From Pirellulaceae bacterium (GTDB lineage: Bacteria > Planctomycetota > Planctomycetia > Pirellulales > Pirellulaceae), in assembly GCA_022448645.1 (NCBI GenBank), contig JAKVBZ010000011.1, forward strand, positions 1 through 64,000: a stretch of 64,000 nucleotides of DNA, given 5' to 3'. The notes below the pieces were generated by a model, which saw only the letters and a program-made list of their open reading frames with translations, was not told the origin of the DNA and did no database searches. A program made the translations under genes and the position numbers. Below are positions 55,070-62,623 of this stretch, one piece after another. Position 1 is the first letter of the stretch; each line of letters starts with the position of its first letter.

Positions 55070-56002
55070 TCATTGTCTTTTGAGCTGTGTCAAAAAGTGA
55101 TCCGACATACTGTCCAGGTCATAAGCAGGTTGCCAGCCCCAATCCTGGTGTGCAGAGTCGTCGACAAATTCCTGAGGCCAGCTGTCGATCAGATCGGCAA
55201 CTGTGGGATCGGGATCAAAGGTAAGCTCGACGGCAGGACAGCGATCCTGAATGGCTTGGGCCATCTCTTCTGCGGTAGGAGATAACGCTTGCACGTTGTA
55301 CACACGCCGAGACAGCTGCTGCGCTGGGGCGTCTAATAAATTTACGATGGCTTGCAAAACGTCTTCGATGTAAATGATTACTGGTCGCGCCGCGGGTCGT
55401 ACTCGGTAAGTGAATGCGCCGTTCTCGACCGCTTCGATATAAGCTCGCGATGCGTACGCACTGGCGGCACCCGATGGTGCCTGTGCCGACACTACGATCG
55501 GTAATCGCAATGCGCGAAAGTCCATGCCGTGACGTGCATGGTAATAATGTCCTAGACGTTCTACGATGGCTTTGGTGGTTCCGTACAACCCCACAGGCCA
55601 TTGAGGGAAATCCTCGGGCACTGGATTGGGAAGCGGCGCCCCGTAAGAGGCCAGTGAGCTGAGGAATAGATACTTTTCTGTATGGAAACGAATGCATTGC
55701 TCAAATAGTGCGAATGACGAATCGACGTTAACTCGCCAAGCCTGCGTACGATTTGTTTCGGAGTCACCGGACAACAGTGTCGCGAAGTGAAGCAACACGT
55801 CCGGTTGAATGTCTGCCATCACCGATTGCACATGATCGGGGTCGGTCAAGTCTCCCTGAATGAATCTTACTTGTTTGTCCTGCACGGCTGCCGGTTTACT
55901 TACCACATCCCACAGGACGACTTCATGACCGGCCTTGCTAAGCCAGGGAAGAAGTTGAACTGCGATATTTCCAGCCCCTCCAGTAATTAAACAAAGCGAC
56001 AC
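55070..56002 (-). CDS. NAD-dependent epimerase/dehydratase family protein (extended SDR)
   Basis: 310 residues. A GxxGxxG Rossmann start (LITGGAGNIAVQLLPWL), D in FIQGDLTD, and catalytic YGTTK (Y-x3-K) with the Ser in LFLSSLASYG. It is close to nucleotide-sugar 4-epimerases and uronate dehydrogenase-like SDRs. The next genes on either side are unrelated by operon (300 bp gaps), but a nearby UxuA-like enzyme hints at uronate metabolism. Substrate is unresolved. Confidence 0.82.
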   Translation of the reverse strand: MSLCLITGGAGNIAVQLLPWLSKAGHEVVLWDVVSKPAAVQDKQVRFIQGDLTDPDHVQSVMADIQPDVLLHFATLLSGDSETNRTQAWRVNVDSSFALFEQCIRFHTEKYLFLSSLASYGAPLPNPVPEDFPQWPVGLYGTTKAIVERLGHYYHARHGMDFRALRLPIVVSAQAPSGAASAYASRAYIEAVENGAFTYRVRPAARPVIIYIEDVLQAIVNLLDAPAQQLSRRVYNVQALSPTAEEMAQAIQDRCPAVELTFDPDPTVADLIDSWPQEFVDDSAHQDWGWQPAYDLDSMSDHFLTQLKRQ

Positions 56003-56241
56003 GTTGACCTCGCGTAAATGATATGTTCAGGAAATCATCGAAAGAGTGTTTCGAAATCGAATGGCGGAAATGTGTGACGGCCTTGGAAGGCAATCGTACC
56101 GCATAGGGAACTCCCGTTTATGGGGATGACAACAACGATCATACAGACATTCTGTCCTCGTTGTCAGCCAGACGCATGCCACTGGCTGTGAATAGGCAAT
56201 GTGCTACACTGAAGCCAGTTTGAAAAATCAAGGATCATCAT

Positions 56242-57177
56242 ATGGCTTCAAAACCTAACGTCATTATTACATGTGCTGTTACTGGATCAATCCACACCCC
56301 GACGATGTCGGAATACTTGCCATTGACGCCGGCACAGATTGCCGAGCAGGCAATCGACGCGGCAAAAGCAGGTGCGGCGATTGTACACTTGCATGCTCGC
56401 GACCCGGATGATTATCGCCCGACTCCGGATGAAGCTGTGTTTCGCCAATTCGTGCCTCAGATTAAGGAAGCTACGGATGCGATCGTGAACATCACGACGG
56501 GTGGAGCCCATGGGATGACGGTCCAAGAGAGATTGTCTGCTGCCCTCTCGCTGCAGCCAGAGATGTGTTCCCTAAATATGGGCTCCATGAACTTTGGCCT
56601 GTATCAATTACTGCCTCGTTACAAGACATGGAAGTACGATTGGGAGCCGGCGCAATTGGAAATGACGAGGGATTACATTTTTAGGAACACGTTCAAGGAT
56701 ATCGAGTACATCGTCAAACAATTGGGCGAGGGATGTGGAACGCGTTTCGAATTTGAATGCTATGACGTTGGCCACCTATATAACCTGGCGCATTTTCTTG
56801 ATCGTGGACTTGTAAAACCGCCACTGTTTGTTCAAACCATCTTCGGTATCTTGGGAGGAATTGGTGCTGATTCAGAAAATTTGTTGCACATGAGACGAAT
56901 CGCCGACAAGCTATTCGGCGACGATTATGTGTGGTCGATATTGGCGGCAGGTCGGCATCAACTTTCTATGTGTACCATGGGGGCTAACATGGGAGGCAAC
57001 GTTCGCGTGGGGCTGGAGGATAATCTGTATTTGTCCAAAGGCGAACTGGCAAAATCGAATGCTGCCTTGGTCGAGAGAATGCGCAGCATTCTCGAAGACT
57101 TGTCGATGACGATTGTGACGCCCAACGACGTGCGTGAGCGATTGGACTTGAAGGGCGCGGCGAACGTGAATTTCTAG
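56242..57177 (+). CDS. Beta-keto acid cleavage enzyme (BKACE, DUF849)
   Basis: 311 residues of the BKACE family. These zinc enzymes condense a beta-keto acid with acetyl-CoA and cleave it to acetoacetate and a CoA ester; 3-keto-5-aminohexanoate cleavage enzyme is the founding member. Visible motifs are IITCAVTGSIHTP, AGAAIVHLHARDPDD (zinc His pair), NITTGGAHGMTVQERL, CSLNMGSMNFG, and GANMGGNVRVGLEDNLYL. The natural beta-keto acid cannot be read from sequence. An acyl-CoA synthetase, SDR and thiolase lie within 5 kb, fitting a CoA-linked degradation route. It ends just before a GH36 relic. Confidence 0.9.
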   Translation: MASKPNVIITCAVTGSIHTPTMSEYLPLTPAQIAEQAIDAAKAGAAIVHLHARDPDDYRPTPDEAVFRQFVPQIKEATDAIVNITTGGAHGMTVQERLSAALSLQPEMCSLNMGSMNFGLYQLLPRYKTWKYDWEPAQLEMTRDYIFRNTFKDIEYIVKQLGEGCGTRFEFECYDVGHLYNLAHFLDRGLVKPPLFVQTIFGILGGIGADSENLLHMRRIADKLFGDDYVWSILAAGRHQLSMCTMGANMGGNVRVGLEDNLYLSKGELAKSNAALVERMRSILEDLSMTIVTPNDVRERLDLKGAANVNF

Positions 57178-57182
57178 GTGAA

Positions 57183-57512
57183 TCAACCGACCTTTTCATA
57201 GGCCACGATTGCCGTGCCAGGCGAGGCACTGATTTTACGATTCATCCCTGAAGACAAGAGGTTCGATCCAATCTGGATTTCGGAATGCGCAACCTCAAAG
57301 TTCTTGAGTTTGTGTCGTGCGCTGGGATCAAGAATTCGGAGGATGAATGTGTGTGTCTCGCTGGTTTTCTTGCCCGGCCGACGAAAAGCATAAAGAACTC
57401 CGCGACCTGTCTTCGGATTGTGAAACTGCCAACCTATCCAAACGTTAAAGTTGAAATGATTTCTATCTTTGTTCGTCGACGAAATGGAGAACCATTGTAA
57501 GTTTTGAGGCTT
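57183..57512 (-). pseudogene. Start-less C-terminal relic of a GH36 alpha-galactosidase-like gene
   Basis: The - strand frame ending at 57183 reads KPQNLQWFSISSTNKD, VWIGWQFHNPKTGRGVLYAF, RRPGKK, ILRILDPSARHKLKNFEV, NLLSSGMNRKISASPGTAI, VAYEKVG then stop. This is the last (beta-sandwich) domain of GH36-type alpha-galactosidases (W..wQ..rP..G.G.v.aFRR; L.dLDp.A.Y; sG..L...G). About 110 residues remain, whereas GH36 enzymes are about 700. No start codon or upstream part exists, because the frame runs into the neighbouring dehydratase stop. It is therefore a 3' remnant left by a rearrangement, joined right at the end of the UxuA-like gene. Confidence 0.7.
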
Positions 57513-57513
57513 G

Positions 57514-58473
57514 CTATTCTGTGGCCTGTATCAAGGCACGCATGTATCCGTAGGCGAACAGACGTCCCAACATTGTATATCCTGGATCGTCGGCCGGTTC
57601 ACCCGCCATTTGTGGCACGTGGTCTGGCCGAATCGGACCGTCGAAACCTGCATCGCGATAAGCTTGCATCGCCGCCACCATGTCGGTGGGCCCGTTGTCG
57701 TGGAACGTTTCCGTAAAGCATTCGGCTGTTCCGCGTACATCACGAAAATGAACGTAATGAATGTGATTTCCCAACTGTCGAATTGTGGCAGGAATATCAA
57801 CGCCCATCGCCGCGAAATTTCCTTGGCAAAAGCATATGCCGTTGTGACGACTGTCACAGAGTCGCACGAGTCGCTCGAAGTCCTCGACGCAATTCATGAT
57901 CCGGTCATTTCCAAGGAGCGATGACAAGGGAGGGTCGTCTGGATGCATGGCCAGTTTAACGTTTGCCTGCTCGGCGACGGGAACTAGTTCGTTAAGCATT
58001 CTCTCCAGATTGTCCCACAGTGTTGACGCATTGATGGAGTCGATTTGTGGACCAACATGAAGAGAGGTTCCGTCGTGATTCAGAGCAAAAGCTCGCTCGA
58101 TCTCCTCAATATTGAATTCACTCACTTTCGCACCACCCCGTTCGAGGACATCGACTCGGGTCCGCGCCCAGTCGGTGGCCGGCATGAAGTTGTAGCATAG
58201 AATTGGAATCTCCAATTCGCCCATGGTGCGAATCAGATCTTTCATCTGGGCCAATTCGCTGCCGTCGTCCTGGCCAACGATCAAACTTTCGAAAGGTAAG
58301 AAGCCTTCCAATACGGACAATTTGAGACCGAAGGCACTGACATCGCGTTTTACATTGGCCAGTTCTCCGGCACCTTGCTTGGGATAGCGAGTCACATAAT
58401 CGGTAACACCACACTGGACGGCCAATTCCAAGTGCTCTGGTGACGGTGGAGTCAAAACGGTGGCAAGTCGCAT
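57514..58473 (-). CDS. Mannonate dehydratase (UxuA)-like TIM-barrel enzyme
   Basis: 319 residues. TIM-barrel with the UxuA landmarks ILCYNFMPATDWARTR, KLAMHPDDPPLSSL, NGICFCQGNFAAMG (metal Cys), HYVHFRDVRGTAECF and GPIRPDHVPQM. UxuA converts D-mannonate to 2-keto-3-deoxygluconate, but this copy is shorter than E. coli UxuA (394) and may act on another sugar acid. It is the last gene of an operon with the acyl-CoA synthetase (45 bp gap) and the SDR. The stop codon adjoins the GH36 relic. Role in sugar acid catabolism is supported by the nearby epimerase. Confidence 0.78.
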   Translation of the reverse strand: MRLATVLTPPSPEHLELAVQCGVTDYVTRYPKQGAGELANVKRDVSAFGLKLSVLEGFLPFESLIVGQDDGSELAQMKDLIRTMGELEIPILCYNFMPATDWARTRVDVLERGGAKVSEFNIEEIERAFALNHDGTSLHVGPQIDSINASTLWDNLERMLNELVPVAEQANVKLAMHPDDPPLSSLLGNDRIMNCVEDFERLVRLCDSRHNGICFCQGNFAAMGVDIPATIRQLGNHIHYVHFRDVRGTAECFTETFHDNGPTDMVAAMQAYRDAGFDGPIRPDHVPQMAGEPADDPGYTMLGRLFAYGYMRALIQATE

Positions 58474-58518
58474 CGTCGTTCCTCTTTTTTGAGATGACAG
58501 GCTAATGGTTTTACCGTC

Positions 58519-60117
58519 TCATACCTTGACATTGTTATCACCCCAGAATTCTTTTCGAATGACAGTTTTCAGGAGTTTGCCGGATGGGTTGCGAGGTAAC
58601 TCGTCGCGAAACTCTACAGAACGGGGAACTTGGAAGTTGGGAAGCTTTTCCTTGCAAACATCAAGTATCTGTTGCTCAGATAGCTGCTGTTCGTCACGAC
58701 TCACGACCAACGCATGAACGGCTTCGCCCCATTTTTCATCGGGAATACCAACCACGGCGACGTCTCGCACGGCAGGCAATGTGTAGATGACTTCTTCAAT
58801 GTCTTTGGGATAAATGTTCACTCCGCCAGAGAGAATCATATCTTTAAGGCGGTCGACGATGTACAAAAACCCTTCCTCGTCCGTGCGTCCCAGATCGCCT
58901 GTATGAAACCAACCATCCTGCCACGCTTGTCGCGTAGCGGTTTCGTTCGCATAGTAACCGTTGCACAGGGTGGGACCACGAGTGATGATCTCGCCGACGT
59001 TGCCCACAGGAAGATCTTGACCTTGGGGGTCGACGACACGGAATTCCATGTTCAGAAACGCTTGACCTGCACAGCGGATTTTCCGCAATTGGTCTTCCGG
59101 TCGCAAATTCGTAATGAGTCCGGTTTCGGTAAGCCCGTAAAGTTCATGCAATTCGATGTCAGGAAACACGCGGAAAATCGCTTCTTTGGTGGCTGTGGCC
59201 AGCGGTGCAGCCCCCGACACGATTACTCGCAGCGAAGATAAATCGAAGTTATGAGATTCGTTCGATTGGATCAGTTGATGCAATTGAGTCGGTACAAAAA
59301 ACGCATTGGTTGCCCGGTGGGTTGCAATATCCTCAAAAGTCCGCAAAACATCGAACTTGCGGTGAATCACGGTTGTTGCGCCAAAATAAAGATTGTTAAA
59401 CGCAAAAAAAATCGCCGCATTGTGGTAAAGCGGAGTAGAACAAAGATTCACATCGTTATAGCGGATCCCATATTCCATTCCCAATTCAAAGAAATAGAGC
59501 ACACGATTGAGATGGGACAGACGAATGCCTTTTGGTAATCCCGTAGTGCCCGATGAAAACAAGATCATCATTGTATCGTGCACGTCGACGAAGGTACCTG
59601 GTTCGGAAACTGGATCGTCATTGGCCAACCATTCTTGCAGCGACAAAGCTGAGTCATCCGTAGATTCGTCGACGTAACAGACGGGTATTGACGAAGCAGA
59701 GCATGATCTCATCCTATGCACTTCTTCACGTAGTGACCTTTCTGCAAATAGAAGTCGGCAACTCGTTTGTTCCAGCAATGTTGCCACTTGGTCACTTCGC
59801 AGCATGTAATTGATGGGGACAGCTACCGCCCCGGACATCGAAAGGGCGTAATAGATTGCGATGTAGGACCAGTCGTTGCGCAGATAGATACCAACATGAT
59901 CGCCTTGGCCAATTTTTTGCTGCTTCAATCCGTGGGCGATTCGGCAGGCAGATTCGTAAAGCTGAGCATAGGTAAGCGTACGGTTTGGCTGGACGACGGC
60001 AAGCTTGTCAGGGCGGGCACTGACATGGTGACGCAGATTTTCGTGGATGGTCAGGTAGCCGGGACGATCCCGCATGCTCGATTTGTCAGCAGCCGAAAAC
60101 GCCATGAATTCAACCAA
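58519..60117 (-). CDS. AMP-binding acyl-CoA synthetase (long-chain fatty acid/aryl-CoA ligase-like)
   Basis: 532 residues of the ANL superfamily. It has the P-loop MILFSSGTTGLPKGIRLSH, the YGLTETGLITN region (A5), and GDLGRTDEEGFLYIVDRLKDMILSGG (A7-A8) with the final lysine in NPSGKLLKTVIR. It would activate a carboxylic acid to acyl-AMP and then the CoA thioester. The N-terminal segment (VSARPDKLAVVQPNRTLTY) matches the FadD/FadK group. The substrate is unknown; neighbouring SDR and thiolase suggest a fatty- or aryl-acid route. It starts inside the SDR stop by 8 bp and continues into the UxuA-like gene after 45 bp. Confidence 0.88.
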   Translation of the reverse strand: MVEFMAFSAADKSSMRDRPGYLTIHENLRHHVSARPDKLAVVQPNRTLTYAQLYESACRIAHGLKQQKIGQGDHVGIYLRNDWSYIAIYYALSMSGAVAVPINYMLRSDQVATLLEQTSCRLLFAERSLREEVHRMRSCSASSIPVCYVDESTDDSALSLQEWLANDDPVSEPGTFVDVHDTMMILFSSGTTGLPKGIRLSHLNRVLYFFELGMEYGIRYNDVNLCSTPLYHNAAIFFAFNNLYFGATTVIHRKFDVLRTFEDIATHRATNAFFVPTQLHQLIQSNESHNFDLSSLRVIVSGAAPLATATKEAIFRVFPDIELHELYGLTETGLITNLRPEDQLRKIRCAGQAFLNMEFRVVDPQGQDLPVGNVGEIITRGPTLCNGYYANETATRQAWQDGWFHTGDLGRTDEEGFLYIVDRLKDMILSGGVNIYPKDIEEVIYTLPAVRDVAVVGIPDEKWGEAVHALVVSRDEQQLSEQQILDVCKEKLPNFQVPRSVEFRDELPRNPSGKLLKTVIRKEFWGDNNVKV

Positions 60118-60871
60118 AGAAAATACCGCCGTTTACTTGGATGGCCTGGCCAGTGATGTACGATGCCTGGTCTGAAGCCAGGAATGCAACACAGTCCGCT
60201 ATCTCTTGAGGGTCTCCCAGACGTTTTAGCGGAATACGATCGATGAATTGTTGCAACGCGTCCTGCGGGATACTACGGGCCATGTCCGTGTCGAAATATC
60301 CAGGGCAGATCGCGTTGACGGTGATTCTGCGAGCAGCCAACTCAGTAGCGAGTGTACGGGTGAGTCCCAGGACGCCAGCTTTACTTGCCGAATAATTTGC
60401 TGTCCCATATGCGCTCGTGTATGCCGTCACGGACGAAATATTAATGATCCTGCCACCATCATTCAGCTGCGGAATCGCGGCGCGGCAACAATAAAAGATC
60501 CCGTCTAGATTGACGCGTATCACATCACGCCATTCTTCATCGGACATTTTTGCAACGGTCCGATCACGATTGATGCCGGCGTTGTTCACCAAGAAGTCGA
60601 TTTGATTGAATTGTTGCCGTACGTCGTCGAACATTTGCCCTACACGTTGAATGTCGCCGACATCGGCAGCAACGGGAATCACTTGGCCCGACGAATGACT
60701 TTTTAGGTCATTCCACCAAGATTCGATTGCCATACGATGTGCTTCGGCGTCTTCATCCGGATGGTTGGCAATGACAGTCGTTCCACGACGGGCCAACTCG
60801 GCTGCGGTCGCCGCACCAAGGCCTCGGGAAGCTCCCGTCACGACCGCGATCTTGTTGGAGAAATCGGACAT
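60110..60871 (-). CDS. 3-oxoacyl-[ACP/CoA] reductase-like SDR (FabG-type)
   Basis: 253 residues of the classical SDR family. NAD(P)-site VTGASRGLGAATAAEL, catalytic Ser in RIINISSVTAY, Tyr-Lys in YSASKAGVLG, C-terminal QAIQVNGGIFFG typical of FabG/PhaB. It probably reduces a beta-keto acyl thioester. It is the first gene of a three-gene operon with the acyl-CoA synthetase (8 bp overlap) and the UxuA-like enzyme, and 242 bp downstream of the thiolase. Confidence 0.85.
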   Translation of the reverse strand: MSDFSNKIAVVTGASRGLGAATAAELARRGTTVIANHPDEDAEAHRMAIESWWNDLKSHSSGQVIPVAADVGDIQRVGQMFDDVRQQFNQIDFLVNNAGINRDRTVAKMSDEEWRDVIRVNLDGIFYCCRAAIPQLNDGGRIINISSVTAYTSAYGTANYSASKAGVLGLTRTLATELAARRITVNAICPGYFDTDMARSIPQDALQQFIDRIPLKRLGDPQEIADCVAFLASDQASYITGQAIQVNGGIFFG

Positions 60872-61113
60872 GAATCCTACTCCGTGATCATCATCTAACG
60901 TTCGTTTGGAGAGTGAGTACTGAAGTTTGGAAAGGGTACGTCTTTGAACTCAATGCCGGTAAGAACTCTACGAACTATGTGACTGCATGATCAGTAGCTC
61001 GATCCGGGGTCCAAGCTGCGGAGAGCATTGTATCCAAAATCCTTCAAGGTGTGTTTTCTTGTCTTTCCTGCAGTTACTGGCAGGCCTTCAATTCCTAATG
61101 CTGCGCGGCTGTT

Positions 61114-62298
61114 TCAATCATCATCCGTTTCCACAATCATTGCTACGCCGTTGCCTCCTCCCAGGCAAAGCGAAACGAGACCCCGCCGTGCACCACGCTG
61201 CTTCATCGCATGAACCAATGTTACTAATACTCTGGCACCGCTGGCTCCGATAGGATGTCCCAATGCGATGGCCCCGCCATGGATGTTCAGTTTTTCCGAA
61301 GGCAAATCGAGAGGTCTGGCACAAGCAATCATTTGTGCCGCAAACGCTTCGTTGATTTCGATCAGGTCCATATCAGCGACGGTCATGCCGGCCTTGTCCA
61401 ATACCTTTTCGATCGCTTTGACAGGTGCGATAAAAACATCCTTCGGCTCCACACCGGCGGTAGCATACGCCACAATACGGGCTAGGGGAGTTATACCCTG
61501 TTCGTCCGCGACGCGGTTCGATGTAACAACGACGGCGGCCGCACCATCGCTGATCTGGGAGGCATTGCCTGCCGTAACGGTACCGTTTTTTTCAAACGCG
61601 GGTTTAAGTTGACTTAGTGTTGCGAGTGTCGTTTCGGGACGAGGTCCTTGGTCGTTGGATACGATTTTTGTGCTAGTCCGAGTGGGCACTTCAACAGGCA
61701 CAATCTCATCTTCAAATGTACCCGATTGTATGGCCGTGGCAGCGCGTTGCTGACTTTGGTAAGCAAATTGGTCCTGCTCGTTCCGAGAGATGTCGAATTT
61801 TTTGGCAATATATTCTGCCTGTTGTCCCATGTGATTGCCGTCAAAGGCACAAGTCAGGCCGTCGTACAGCATGGAGTCGAGTATGGTTTGATTACCGAAT
61901 TTCCATCCCCGACGCTGATTCAAGATGAGGTGTGGCGCACGACTCATGCTTTCCAGTCCACCAGCAACCACGACATTGGCATCTGCGGTTATCACAGCCT
62001 GAGCCGCCAACATGACCGCTTTGAGTCCCGATCCGCACATTTTGTTGATCGTCAATGCGGCGACATCACTAGTCAACCCTGCGCGAAGTGCCGCTTGCCG
62101 TGCAGGAGCCTGGCCCAATCCGGCACTCAAAATGTTCCCCATGATTACCTCGTCCACCTGGTGGGACGGCAAATTGGAGCGACGGACCGCTTCTTGGACG
62201 ACGATCCCGCCCAAATCGGTTGCCGGAACCGTAGAGAGGTCTCCTAATAGTGTTCCCATCGGAGTTCGACATGCAGATATGATGACAGGCTGGATCAT
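61114..62298 (-). CDS. Acetyl-CoA C-acetyltransferase (thiolase II)
   Basis: 394 residues, full length for the family. Nucleophile Cys in TINKMCGSGLKAVMLA; catalytic His in LGHPIGASGARVLVTL; second Cys in SLCLGGGNGVAM. Thiolase condenses or cleaves acetoacetyl-CoA, matching the acetoacetate produced by the BKACE enzyme after its activation. It shares orientation with the SDR, 242 bp upstream of that gene, but may have its own transcript. Confidence 0.93.
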   Translation of the reverse strand: MIQPVIISACRTPMGTLLGDLSTVPATDLGGIVVQEAVRRSNLPSHQVDEVIMGNILSAGLGQAPARQAALRAGLTSDVAALTINKMCGSGLKAVMLAAQAVITADANVVVAGGLESMSRAPHLILNQRRGWKFGNQTILDSMLYDGLTCAFDGNHMGQQAEYIAKKFDISRNEQDQFAYQSQQRAATAIQSGTFEDEIVPVEVPTRTSTKIVSNDQGPRPETTLATLSQLKPAFEKNGTVTAGNASQISDGAAAVVVTSNRVADEQGITPLARIVAYATAGVEPKDVFIAPVKAIEKVLDKAGMTVADMDLIEINEAFAAQMIACARPLDLPSEKLNIHGGAIALGHPIGASGARVLVTLVHAMKQRGARRGLVSLCLGGGNGVAMIVETDDD

Positions 62299-62623
62299 GG
62301 AAGGTACCTAGCCGAGGGTGAACCGTTGACGGCGGTAGGAACGTAAAGATTGAACGCACGAACCGTGCGCGAGTACTTCTTTTTTGTGGGCATCTTGTGA
62401 ATCGGAAGCGTACATGGCGAGGATACTTGCTTTTGCCATACCGTTCATTCTACGATGGAAAGCACCACTCGACTATCCGACAGATCGTACGACCGAATCG
62501 CGGTTGTAGTTTGGAAGCGGATTCAAAAATGGGAGAGTGCGGCTCCTACCGGTCTGTGGGTGTCAATGGTAGTAGCCCATTGGGAGCTTCGGCCTTTCCA
62601 GAGAGGATTTGGGGTCCATAGCC
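62299..62623. other. Divergent intergenic region, thiolase / glycosidase-like gene
   Basis: 325 bp with no supportable gene. Several short + strand frames are open but show no family resemblance. Promoters for both flanking genes should lie here. None was clear enough to call. Confidence 0.35.
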
